From Oscillospiraceae bacterium (GTDB lineage Bacteria > Bacillota > Clostridia > Oscillospirales > Acutalibacteraceae): a DNA stretch of 64,000 bases. The notes beneath the pieces were generated by a model, which had not been told where the DNA came from, made no database searches, and saw only the letters and a list, made by a program, of their open reading frames with translations. This document shows positions 31,839 through 40,003 of the stretch, one piece after another; within the stretch, counting starts at the first letter, position 1, and the number at the start of each line of letters is the position of its first letter. Where the stretch lies: positions 36,230-100,229 of the forward strand of contig CACYHA010000015.1 in NCBI GenBank assembly GCA_902774035.1, in the 5' to 3' direction. Both the position numbers and the translations under genes were made by a program.

Positions 31839-33926
31839 ATGAGTAACTACCGTGTCCGTCATTTTGACGAAGCTTTGAAGATCATGAAAGACGCCGGAGT
31901 GGAACCGCCGGATTCCCCGGGCGCAAACCATCCGGCGCTGGCGCACGAACTGGCAAAAGACCTGATTGAACAGATGACCCTGCGCGAAAAGGCGCATATG
32001 CTCAGCGGACACTGGGCCATGCTGAACGGCCTGCTGCACGGCCGCGTGTATAACTATGACCCCATCGCGGGCGGCGGCTGCAAGCGGCTGGGCATTCCGC
32101 CGCTGCTGTTTTCCGACGGGCCGCGCGGCGTTGTGATGAAAAGCGCCACCTGTTTTCCGACGTCGAACCTGCGTGCGGCGGCGTTCGACATGTCGCTGGA
32201 AGCGCAGATCGGCGAGGCGATCGCCAAAGAGTGCATCGCCCTCGGCGCGAACTACTTTGCCGGCGTCTGCGTCAATCTGCTGCGTCACCCCGCCTGGGGC
32301 AGGGCGCAGGAGGCCTACGGCGAAGACCAGTTTTTGACCGGCAAATACGGCGCGGCGCTGACGAAGGGATTGCAGAAATACGGCGTGATCTCCTGCCCGA
32401 AGCATTTTTACATGAACTCCATCGAGAACCTGCGCTTTTCCGTTTCCGCCGACGCGGACGAGGAGACCCTGCGCGACGTTTACCTCTATCATTTTGAGGA
32501 ATGCTTCAAAGCGGGCGCGGGCTCCGTGATGTCGGCCTACAACAAGGTCAACGGCGTCTACTGCGGCGAGAGCAGGGACGTGTTTGACCACCTGAAAACG
32601 CTCGGCTTCGAGGGCTTTTCCATCTCCGACTTCGTCTGGGGCGTCCACGACGGGCCCCAGAGCGTGCGCGCCGGGCTGGACGTGGAGATGCCGATGACGC
32701 TCAAGCGCGGCCTGCGCCTGATCGCCGCCGTCAAGCGCGGTAAGCTGGACGAAGCGCTGCTCGACGCGCGCTGCGAAAGCATCATCGCCACCATGCTGCG
32801 GTTCCAGAACATCTACCGCGCACAGCGTTTCTCCAAAGACGTCGTCTGCTGCAAAGCGCACACCGACCTTGCGAGAAAGACCATGGAAAAGGGCGCGGTG
32901 CTGCTCAAAAACAACGGCGTGCTCCCGCTGTCGGACACGCAAAGCAAGATCGTGCTGACCGGCCGGTTCGCGAACGAAAAAGTGATCGGCGACCACGGCT
33001 CGTCCTCCGTGCATCCGCCCTATGTCACAACGCCCTATGAAGGCTTCTCAAAGGTGTATCCGAACACTGTCCTTGTGACCGGCGACAAGTTGACCGGCGG
33101 CATAGCAAATCACGCCGATGTGATCGTGGCGGTCGTGGGCAACGATTACCGCGACGAGGGCGAATTCGTGACGAACTCCAATCCGAAGCTGGTGACCGGC
33201 GGCGACCGCAAGTCGCTGCGGCTGCACAAGGAGGACGCGGAACTGATCCACGCGCTGAAAAAGCTGGGCAAGCCGCTGGTCGTGATCTTCTATTCCGGCT
33301 CGGCGGTGATTACCAACGACTGGGCGAACGACGCGGACGCCATCCTCTACGCCGGTTACCCGGGCATGGAGGGCGCGAACGCGCTGGCGGACATCGTTTG
33401 CGGCAGGGTCAACCCCTCGGGCAAGCTGCCCTTCACCGTGGCGCAGACGGAGACGGATTATCCGCCGTTCCCGTATTCCGACGAAAAGAACCAGCACGTC
33501 ACCTACGGCTATTACCACGGCTACGCCCTGTTCGACAAGGAGGGCAAACAAGCGGAGTATCCCTTCGGCTTCGGCCTGTCCTATACCGCCTTTGCATACA
33601 GCGACGCGGGCGCGAAAGACCTCGGCGGCGAGATCGCCGTGAACTGCAAAATCAAAAACACCGGCGAACGTGCCGGTGAAGAAGTGATGCTGGTCTTTGT
33701 CGGATCGAACCTTCCCGGCAAGCCGCACAAACTCCTGAAGGGCTTCGGCAGGGTCGCGCTGCAGCCAGGCGAAGAGAAGGTTTGCACGGTCACGATCTCC
33801 AAGGAAGACCTGCGCCTGTATGACAAAGCTGCGGGTTCGATGGTAATCCCCGCCAACGTCACCATTTATGTGGGCAGAAACGCCGAAGACGCGGAAGAGA
33901 TCGTTTTGAAAGCGGAAAAAGCATAG
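31839..33926 (+). CDS. Glycoside hydrolase family 3 beta-glucosidase
   Basis: A 695-residue intracellular enzyme (no signal peptide) releasing terminal beta-linked sugars. The N-terminal barrel has FSDGPRGV, CPKHFYMNSIEN and SAYNKVNGVYCGES; the nucleophile Asp lies in SISDFVWG. The alpha/beta sandwich follows (TMEKGAVLLKNNGVLPL, LTGRFANE), with PFGFGLSYTAF and a C-terminal fibronectin-III-like domain. Length and order are standard. Its ribosome site is AGAAAGGA. It stands alone, with core-like codon use, at the edge of the accessory island. Confidence 0.93.
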   Translation: MSNYRVRHFDEALKIMKDAGVEPPDSPGANHPALAHELAKDLIEQMTLREKAHMLSGHWAMLNGLLHGRVYNYDPIAGGGCKRLGIPPLLFSDGPRGVVMKSATCFPTSNLRAAAFDMSLEAQIGEAIAKECIALGANYFAGVCVNLLRHPAWGRAQEAYGEDQFLTGKYGAALTKGLQKYGVISCPKHFYMNSIENLRFSVSADADEETLRDVYLYHFEECFKAGAGSVMSAYNKVNGVYCGESRDVFDHLKTLGFEGFSISDFVWGVHDGPQSVRAGLDVEMPMTLKRGLRLIAAVKRGKLDEALLDARCESIIATMLRFQNIYRAQRFSKDVVCCKAHTDLARKTMEKGAVLLKNNGVLPLSDTQSKIVLTGRFANEKVIGDHGSSSVHPPYVTTPYEGFSKVYPNTVLVTGDKLTGGIANHADVIVAVVGNDYRDEGEFVTNSNPKLVTGGDRKSLRLHKEDAELIHALKKLGKPLVVIFYSGSAVITNDWANDADAILYAGYPGMEGANALADIVCGRVNPSGKLPFTVAQTETDYPPFPYSDEKNQHVTYGYYHGYALFDKEGKQAEYPFGFGLSYTAFAYSDAGAKDLGGEIAVNCKIKNTGERAGEEVMLVFVGSNLPGKPHKLLKGFGRVALQPGEEKVCTVTISKEDLRLYDKAAGSMVIPANVTIYVGRNAEDAEEIVLKAEKA

Positions 33927-34024
33927 GGGGGAAGATTGCTTTTCGGAATAGGTGCAATGAATTGTTAAAAGTATTCGATTCAAAATCAGCACAGAGATCC
34001 AACCAAATCGCGGCTGTCGCACTA

Positions 34025-34090
34025 TGGCACCCCCGGCGGGAATCGAACCTGCAAAATGAACTCAGAAGAGAACGGTTCCGTCCATTGGCT
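34025..34090 (-). pseudogene. Second tRNA-Arg-like 3' remnant
   Basis: On the minus strand: a CTTCTGA anticodon-like loop, GCAGG-TTCGATT-CCCGC T arm with one mismatch, CGGGGGTG and CCA at 34027-34025. The matching 5' acceptor strand is missing. The trailer ATAGTGCGACAGCC resembles ATAGCGCGATGGCC after the remnant at 17690, so the two belong to one repeat family. Confidence 0.5.
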
Positions 34091-34096
34091 TGATGA

Positions 34097-34125
34097 TTGA
34101 CAGGCCGCCCGGACGGTGATATAAT
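34097..34125 (+). promoter_or_regulatory. Perfect consensus promoter of the 50-codon gene
   Basis: TTGACA at 34097-34102, exactly 17 bp, TATAAT at 34120-34125. Both boxes are perfect, the only case in this window with ideal spacing as well. Confidence 0.9.
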
Positions 34126-34156
34126 CCTCATAGAAGTTGAAACGAGGTGATACGCT

Positions 34157-34309
34157 ATGGCATCCATTTTTGCTTTGTTGAAATCGCTGTTCCAAAAGCT
34201 GGTTGCCCTGCTTTCCAAAACGAAGGGCGAAGAAGCGGTGGACTATTACGGCTGCCCGAACAGCAAAAAGGCACAAAAGCTTCAGTTGAAAAAGAACATA
34301 CTGAAATAA
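34157..34309 (+). CDS. 50-residue basic amphipathic peptide
   Basis: Starts MASIFALLKSLFQKLVALLS, a textbook amphipathic helix, continues KTKGEEAVDYYGCPNSKKAQ and ends KKNILK. GAGGTGA lies seven bases before the ATG, a perfect promoter is 32 nt upstream and a GAAA-tetraloop terminator follows, so the single-gene transcript is complete. No signal peptide or partner gene. Possibilities include a leaderless bacteriocin or phenol-soluble-modulin-like peptide, a toxin, or a membrane-curvature protein; I cannot choose among them. Confidence 0.6.
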   Translation: MASIFALLKSLFQKLVALLSKTKGEEAVDYYGCPNSKKAQKLQLKKNILK

Positions 34310-34332
34310 TGCTTTGACTCAACACAGAAATA

Positions 34333-34360
34333 CAGCCGCGATCCGAAAGGGTCGCGGCTG
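34333..34360 (+). terminator. Terminator of the 50-codon gene
   Basis: A 12-bp stem (CAGCCGCGATCC with GGGTCGCGGCTG, one G-U) closed by a GAAA tetraloop; the T tract is weak (CTGCATTATA). Confidence 0.75.
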
Positions 34361-34389
34361 CTGCATTATACGATTGTGTCTGGCTTTGA

Positions 34390-34462
34390 TCCCGCAGCCG
34401 GATTCTTCCATCGTCGTTACGGCCGAAAGCCATCGTTCCGTATGTCCCGGCGTGTTGAACCA
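34390..34462 (-). pseudogene. Fragment related to the SAM-riboswitch gene
   Basis: The minus strand reads VQHAGTYGTMAFGRNDDGRI followed by RLRD, close to CCAGAYGTIAFGCNDDGRI plus RLR in the 108-residue protein at 23854-24180. Only this block is conserved; no start, riboswitch or full frame accompanies it. Confidence 0.6.
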
Positions 34463-34482
34463 TCCGAAAGCCCCTGTGCGCC

Positions 34483-35625
34483 TCAAAATCCCGAACGGCT
34501 GATGAGATACCCCGGGATCACCACAAAGGCAAAAAACGCGAGGCTCACCAGTGTGAAGGTTTTGACGAATTTACCGCCGTTCCCGGGATATTCCCGCACG
34601 TAGATGCGGTAGTTGATCACCGAGGCCAGCGAGCCGATCAGGGAGACCAGTCCCGCGCTGTCAAGGCCGTAGAGCAATGCGCCGATGTTTTTGCTGAAGG
34701 GGTAGAGGACGATTGCCGCCGGGACGTTGGAGATCACCTGGCTGAGCAGGATGCTGCCGACATATTCGCGGCCGTCCATGGCCTTTTCCAAAAAGGCCGC
34801 AACGGTTTCATTGGCCGCGACCGAGGAGGAAAACACAAAAAAGCAAAAGAAGGTCACCAGCAGCACATAGTCCGTTTTCAAAAGCAGCTTCCGGTCGGTC
34901 AGCAGCACTGCCGCGGCGACGATTGCCACGGCGACGTACCAGAACCGGGTGCGGCTGACGATCACGCCCAGCACCAGCATGAACAGACAGAGGTAGACGA
35001 TCCGCTGCCGCCTGCGTTCCGGCGCCCAGGTTCCGGCGATCTCTGTTTGCCGAAGGTCGGTTTTCATGCGCAGTCTGCCGCGGTAAAGAAACAGCACAAA
35101 GCAGACCAGAAGCCCGCCGGACAGGAGCCAGAGCGGGAACATATAGCGCACAAAATGCAGGGCGGAAACGCCGGACTGCCCATAGATGAACAGGTTTTGC
35201 GGGCTGCCGAAGGGCGTCAGAAGCGAACCGCGCACAGCGGCGATGTTCTCCATGGAGATCACCGGCAGAAGAAAGCGTTCCCGGTTCGCCGCGCGGAACA
35301 GCAAAATCGTGATGGGCACGAAAACGATCAGGGAAACGTCGTTCGTGACGAACATGGAGGAAAAGAACACGCCGAACACCAAAAAGAGCGACAGCCCCGC
35401 CATGGTGGAGATGCGCCCGGTGAGCCGCAGCAGCGGCCGAAAGACGTTTTCCTGCTTGAAGCCTTCCAGCACCGTGAGCATCATGAACAGTGTGCCCAGC
35501 GTGCGCCAGTCGATGGCGGAGAGCAACGCTTTCGTGGGCGGCGTGATCACCAGCGAAACCGCTGCCGCAAGCACCGCCACCGGGAGCATCGGCTCTTTTT
35601 TCAGATACGGAAACAGCTTTTTCAT
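34483..35625 (-). CDS. Anion transporter, CitMHS/ArsB-like
   Basis: A 380-residue membrane protein with about eleven hydrophobic helices. VTPPTKALLSAIDWRTLGTL, FVTNDVSLIVFVPITILLF and GSLLTPFGSPQNLFIYGQSG are typical of the ion-transporter superfamily that includes citrate-metal, dicarboxylate and arsenite carriers. The ATG at 35625 is preferred because MKKLFPYLKKEPML is the usual family start; an ATG at 35661 that overlaps the upstream stop (ATGA) is possible. It is last gene of the GH30 operon. Substrate unknown, perhaps an organic acid. Confidence 0.75.
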   Translation of the reverse strand: MKKLFPYLKKEPMLPVAVLAAAVSLVITPPTKALLSAIDWRTLGTLFMMLTVLEGFKQENVFRPLLRLTGRISTMAGLSLFLVFGVFFSSMFVTNDVSLIVFVPITILLFRAANRERFLLPVISMENIAAVRGSLLTPFGSPQNLFIYGQSGVSALHFVRYMFPLWLLSGGLLVCFVLFLYRGRLRMKTDLRQTEIAGTWAPERRRQRIVYLCLFMLVLGVIVSRTRFWYVAVAIVAAAVLLTDRKLLLKTDYVLLVTFFCFFVFSSSVAANETVAAFLEKAMDGREYVGSILLSQVISNVPAAIVLYPFSKNIGALLYGLDSAGLVSLIGSLASVINYRIYVREYPGNGGKFVKTFTLVSLAFFAFVVIPGYLISRSGF

Positions 35626-35657
35626 TGCGCTTTGCGTGCCTTTCAAGGCGGCGGGGA

Positions 35658-37037
35658 TCATTCGGCTTCGGCGCCGTGCTTTTCGGCAAGAGCGGCCTTT
35701 TCCTCGTCCCATTGTTTGCCGTGCAGCGGGTAGAACCTCATGCCGACGGCGGAGGCGAGCAGCAGCAACGCGGGGATCGCCATCCACGCCACAAGCACGC
35801 CGTGCTTGGCAAGGGGACTCTGCAGCCCGGCCGTCAGGGTCGTGTCGTAGCCGAACCATTTGGCGATCATCAGAAACGCCGCGTTGGCAAGGCTGATCGC
35901 CGGCTTCGTGATCAGGGAATTGACCCCGGCGTAGATGCCTTCTCTGCGCGCACCGGTGCGGATCTCATCGTAGTCGATCACGTCGCCGTTCATGATGGGC
36001 ACCAGATACATGCCGCCTGCAAAGCCGCTGCCGGCCAGCACAAAGACCACCAGCGCCACCGGCGTGAGCTGGCCGCAGACGCACATGGCCGCCGCGCCGG
36101 CCGCAAAGGCGAGGCACATGACCGTGACGCACTTGCGCACGCCCCAGGGACGCAGCATTTTGATCCACAGCAGGATGCCGCCCACCGCACCGAGGCCGAG
36201 GGCGCCGTAGGCGAAGGGCATCGGCGTGTCGAATTCGTCGAAGTAGTAGATCACGCCCTGCATCAGGATCGTCTGGATGAAGATCACCGTGAAGGAGAGG
36301 ATCTCGAACACAACGAAGGAGCGGTTTTTGAAGCAGGTGACGACCGAACGGAAGATGTTCATTTCCTCGGTGGATTCGTTCTGCACCTTTTCCCGATAAA
36401 AGAAGGTGGAGGCAAAAATCACGGCGAAGGCCAGCGCACCGATGGCGGTCATAATGATCTGGAACTGCGTCGGGTCAGAACCGACCTCCGGCTTGATCAG
36501 CGGAAAGACCACCAGCGGCACGGCGAGCGTGATCACGCTGAAGGCGATCTTCCACAGAAAGATGCCGCTTCTCGCCTTGTTCGTCACGGCCATGGTGTAG
36601 GGCATGACGTAAAGGGACGTGGCGATCGCGGTATAGAACGTGTCAAACAGGAACAGCGAGACGAGCATCTGCGCGAACATCACGCCCTGACTGCCGCCGA
36701 AGGGCCAGCGAAACCATGTGGCGATGAAGATCAGCGCATAGAACAGCGAGCCGTAGCGGATATAGGGGATGCGGCGGCCGAGCTTTGATTTCGTGCGGTC
36801 GGAGATGTAGCCGAAAAGCGGGTCGTTGACAGCGTTCCAGACGCCGAAAATGATCCAGACGATGCTGGCGAGCCGTTCGTCGAGTCCCATGAATTTTGTG
36901 AAAAAATAAGTCATGCCGCCGCCGGTGAGCAGCGAGTTGAGCGTGCCGCACATACAGTCGGCAAAGCTGAGCCAGAATTTGCCCGCGACGGGGACTTTTT
37001 CTTCAGCGGCCGGGGCGGCGGTCTGTGTGGTGTTCAT
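35658..37037 (-). CDS. GPH-family sugar:cation symporter
   Basis: A 459-residue, 12-helix transporter of the MelB type. The signature between helices 2 and 3 is clear: VWNAVNDPLFGYISDRTKSK followed by LGRRIPYI. A cytoplasmic C-terminal tail is rich in Glu/Lys. It overlaps the upstream alpha/beta hydrolase gene by 4 nt. It probably imports an oligosaccharide or glycoside released by the GH30 enzyme of the operon. Confidence 0.88.
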   Translation of the reverse strand: MNTTQTAAPAAEEKVPVAGKFWLSFADCMCGTLNSLLTGGGMTYFFTKFMGLDERLASIVWIIFGVWNAVNDPLFGYISDRTKSKLGRRIPYIRYGSLFYALIFIATWFRWPFGGSQGVMFAQMLVSLFLFDTFYTAIATSLYVMPYTMAVTNKARSGIFLWKIAFSVITLAVPLVVFPLIKPEVGSDPTQFQIIMTAIGALAFAVIFASTFFYREKVQNESTEEMNIFRSVVTCFKNRSFVVFEILSFTVIFIQTILMQGVIYYFDEFDTPMPFAYGALGLGAVGGILLWIKMLRPWGVRKCVTVMCLAFAAGAAAMCVCGQLTPVALVVFVLAGSGFAGGMYLVPIMNGDVIDYDEIRTGARREGIYAGVNSLITKPAISLANAAFLMIAKWFGYDTTLTAGLQSPLAKHGVLVAWMAIPALLLLASAVGMRFYPLHGKQWDEEKAALAEKHGAEAE

Positions 37038-37954
37038 ATCGTGTTACCTCCCGAAAAATCAATGGTGGAAAGAAAGGCCTGCAAAATCCGAAAATACCGT
37101 GCCTCGTCCCGCAAAAAGCATTGGGCGTGGTCTGCGCCGGGAAAGATGTGGAGCTCGCTTTTCCCTGCGGCCGCCTGTTGCAGCCGCCGCGCGTGGGAGA
37201 TCGGGATCAGCGTGTCCGCTTCGCCGTGGATCAGACACAGGGGTACCGTGCTGCGCCTGAGCGCGTCCTCCGGCCGGGCGTCCGAAATGCTGACATGATA
37301 CAGCAGGCGGCACATCCGCTCGATGGGACGGATCAAAACGCGGGGCAGATGAAAGGAGCGCAGTTTGCCCTCGATCACGCTTTGAAAATCCGCGTAGCCG
37401 CAGTCCAGCACGGCGAAGCGCACCGGAGGCTGTTCGCCCAGACACAGCGCGCTGAGGGCGCTGCCCATGGATTCCCCGTGCAGGCCGAGCTGAATGTCCG
37501 GTCCGAAGCGGGAAAAGCAATCGTCGATGATCGCGCGCAGATCGCGGCTTTCCGTGACGCCGAAGGCGCAGGGCGCCTTCTTGTTCAGCCCGTGGCCCCG
37601 GCTGTCGTAGATGATGCAGTGAAAACCCAGCGCGCGGAACAGGTGGGTGTATTTGATGCTGCCGTGGCGGTCGTAGCTGTAGCCGTGGGAAAGGATGCAA
37701 TAGCGGTTGGAGGGCTGCGGCGCCCGGATCAGCTCCGCGTGCAGCTCATAGCCGTCAAAGGACGAAACGGTGTATTGCTCGTTTTTCTCCGCGTCGTAAT
37801 CCCGCAGATAATCCATGGACGCTTCCATCAGCAGCGTGTTGCGGAAGGGCAGCCGCGGCGGAAAGACCAGATACCGCGTCAGCGCCGCGCAAAGGATCGC
37901 CAAAGCGAGCAGCAGCCCTGCGGCAGCGAGCGCAAGTATGACAGGGATCGGCAC
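37034..37954 (-). CDS. Membrane-anchored alpha/beta hydrolase
   Basis: A 306-residue protein with one N-terminal hydrophobic helix (residues 4-28). The catalytic set is intact: LSHGYSYDRHG oxyanion region, nucleophile Ser in LGLHGESMGSA, Asp in IHGEADTLIP and His in PGADHAQ. Such enzymes remove acyl groups, which would suit deacetylation of a polysaccharide handled by its operon partners, but the substrate is unknown. Confidence 0.8.
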   Translation of the reverse strand: MPIPVILALAAAGLLLALAILCAALTRYLVFPPRLPFRNTLLMEASMDYLRDYDAEKNEQYTVSSFDGYELHAELIRAPQPSNRYCILSHGYSYDRHGSIKYTHLFRALGFHCIIYDSRGHGLNKKAPCAFGVTESRDLRAIIDDCFSRFGPDIQLGLHGESMGSALSALCLGEQPPVRFAVLDCGYADFQSVIEGKLRSFHLPRVLIRPIERMCRLLYHVSISDARPEDALRRSTVPLCLIHGEADTLIPISHARRLQQAAAGKSELHIFPGADHAQCFLRDEARYFRILQAFLSTIDFSGGNTI

Positions 37955-37981
37955 AGACGTCCCTCCTTTCGACGGTTTTGT

Positions 37982-40003
37982 TTATGTATTCGTATGCGCC
38001 GGCAGCGTTTCCGGCTGCGGGGCTTCTTTCGGTGAATCGGCTTCAAAGGCGTCGATCGCGGCATAGGTTTCGCAGAGCAGCAGATGACGTTTGGCCCAGC
38101 GGATGGGCTTTTCCGGCGCTTTTTCCGCTTTTTCCGGGTGCTTTGCGGCCGTCTTTGCGGCGCGTTTCAGGGTGCGCGCCATGTGGAGCGCGTCGGAGCG
38201 CAGCACACGGTCCTCCCCGGTGGTTCCGGCGGGCAGGGCGCGGGCAAGCGCTTGCGCTTCGCCGGTTTGCGGCTGCGTTGTGTCTGCCATTTTGCGGCAA
38301 AGGGCAATGAACGCTTCGCCGAAGGGCGTTTCATAGCGGTGCAGCTCCCGGTGCAAAAAGGCGGCGATGTCGATCTCTTCGTTCCGGCGGCGGATCTCTT
38401 TGTTCGCTGCGCGGCGTTCTTTTCCGTCGGGCAGCTCGCGCTTTTTGCGCTTTTCCTGCTTTTCCAGCGACAGATGTTCCCGCATGGCATTCAGCGACGC
38501 GCAGACCTCCTCGAAGGACGCCCTGTCCAGATTGCCGGCAGCTCTGTCTTCCGCTGCGGAGCGCAGGCGCAGCACCCGGACGATGGCCTTCTGGTCGGTG
38601 TCGGTCAGATCATAGAAGAACCAGGGCAGCACGTCGATCGCCGCGCCGATGAGGGAGATGACCAGAAGTTTGTCGAGCAAAGGGTAGAGCACGTTGCCGC
38701 TGTTGAAGCTGCCGTCTTCGCGATAGACGTTCAGCACGGAGTAGTCGGTGCCGTCAAAGCCGTTGCGCTTATAGACCCAGGGAACGAACAGGTTTGTTGC
38801 TGCGCCGATGGCGCCGCCGACATAGGTGTCCACCACGCCGAAGGAGCCGTCGATGCGTTCGCCGCTGATGTACTGCTGATAGTCGCGGATGTCGGATTCC
38901 ATCGCGCGGTCGATGACCTCGATCGTTTCCCAGAAGCGGTTGAGAAAATAGAACAAGAAGATGAGCCAAAGGCTTTTTTTATAGGTCAGGGCAAGCCCGA
39001 GGGTGATGAAGATCTGCGTGATGTTTTTTGTCAGCTTGAACCCTTTTTTGCCGAGCTTGTCGATCAGCCAGGGCGAAGCGAGCATGGCCCACATGGAAGA
39101 GTTGTAGGACAGGGTGTCCATGATGCCGTAGGTTGTCATGGAGCCGACCTTGCCGTAATAGAACAGCCATTGCATCAGCACATTTTTGCTGTCCTCCATG
39201 AAATTGTTCCAGTTGTCGGAAGCTTTGATCCAGAACAGCTTGTTTTTGGAGACTGCCCGCAGCGCGTCCCGCAGGCCGACCTTCTCCGGTCGGGCGCGGG
39301 GTACGATAATGCGCTCGCGCACGCCGTAATAGGCCGCAAGGCTCATCGCAACGCCCACAACGATGAACACGGGATAGATCATGCGGTAGGTCTTGATGTT
39401 GTAAAGGTCGCCGTCGGCAAGCACGTCGCTGAGCACGGGGATCAGCAGCCCTGTCAGGCTCGGGGCAAAGTTGTGTACCAGAGAGGAGACCGTCATGATA
39501 CGCACGCGCTCCTGCGAGTTCGGCGAGATCACGAAAACGAGATTGCTCACGCCCGTGGTGTACCAGGCCTGGACATAGCCCTGGATCTGGCCGATCAAGA
39601 ACAGCGAGACGACCATGGGCATATAGCCCATTTTTTCATAGGGAAAGAACAGGGCAAAGAGCGAGAGGATGCCCGAGGGCACGGCGAGCTTGACGAACAC
39701 ACGGTATTTTCCGGCGGGGGAGCGCAGGTTGTCGATGATATAGGCGTTGAGCGGCGCCAGCGCGTAGCCGATGGCCGTGCAGATGTAGCCGAAGATCAAG
39801 AGATCCCGGTGGGTCATGTGCAGCGTCATGGCGGTGAAGGGGTTGTTCACGGCAAAGGTGATGCCGAAGACCGTGGCCAGCCGCATACCGAGCCAGCCGA
39901 CGGAAAGCATCAGGTATTCCCGGTAGGCGACGCTGTTGCCCTCGCCGGGAACGCGCCAGTGGGAGCGGATCTCGCGCAGCCAGGTTTTGACCGTTTCTGT
40001 CAT
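37982..40003 (-). CDS. MFS/GPH-like transporter with long charged C-terminal extension
   Basis: A 673-residue protein. The first 490 residues form about 12 helices in a GPH/MFS-like arrangement (YLMLSVGWLGMRLATVFGIT; ALAPLNAYIIDNLRSPAGKY). About 180 charged, helical cytoplasmic residues follow, rich in Arg, Glu and Ala, longer than in ordinary sugar porters. Its start overlaps the stop of the GH30 gene. The extension could be regulatory or bind a partner. Confidence 0.75.
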   Translation of the reverse strand: MTETVKTWLREIRSHWRVPGEGNSVAYREYLMLSVGWLGMRLATVFGITFAVNNPFTAMTLHMTHRDLLIFGYICTAIGYALAPLNAYIIDNLRSPAGKYRVFVKLAVPSGILSLFALFFPYEKMGYMPMVVSLFLIGQIQGYVQAWYTTGVSNLVFVISPNSQERVRIMTVSSLVHNFAPSLTGLLIPVLSDVLADGDLYNIKTYRMIYPVFIVVGVAMSLAAYYGVRERIIVPRARPEKVGLRDALRAVSKNKLFWIKASDNWNNFMEDSKNVLMQWLFYYGKVGSMTTYGIMDTLSYNSSMWAMLASPWLIDKLGKKGFKLTKNITQIFITLGLALTYKKSLWLIFLFYFLNRFWETIEVIDRAMESDIRDYQQYISGERIDGSFGVVDTYVGGAIGAATNLFVPWVYKRNGFDGTDYSVLNVYREDGSFNSGNVLYPLLDKLLVISLIGAAIDVLPWFFYDLTDTDQKAIVRVLRLRSAAEDRAAGNLDRASFEEVCASLNAMREHLSLEKQEKRKKRELPDGKERRAANKEIRRRNEEIDIAAFLHRELHRYETPFGEAFIALCRKMADTTQPQTGEAQALARALPAGTTGEDRVLRSDALHMARTLKRAAKTAAKHPEKAEKAPEKPIRWAKRHLLLCETYAAIDAFEADSPKEAPQPETLPAHTNT

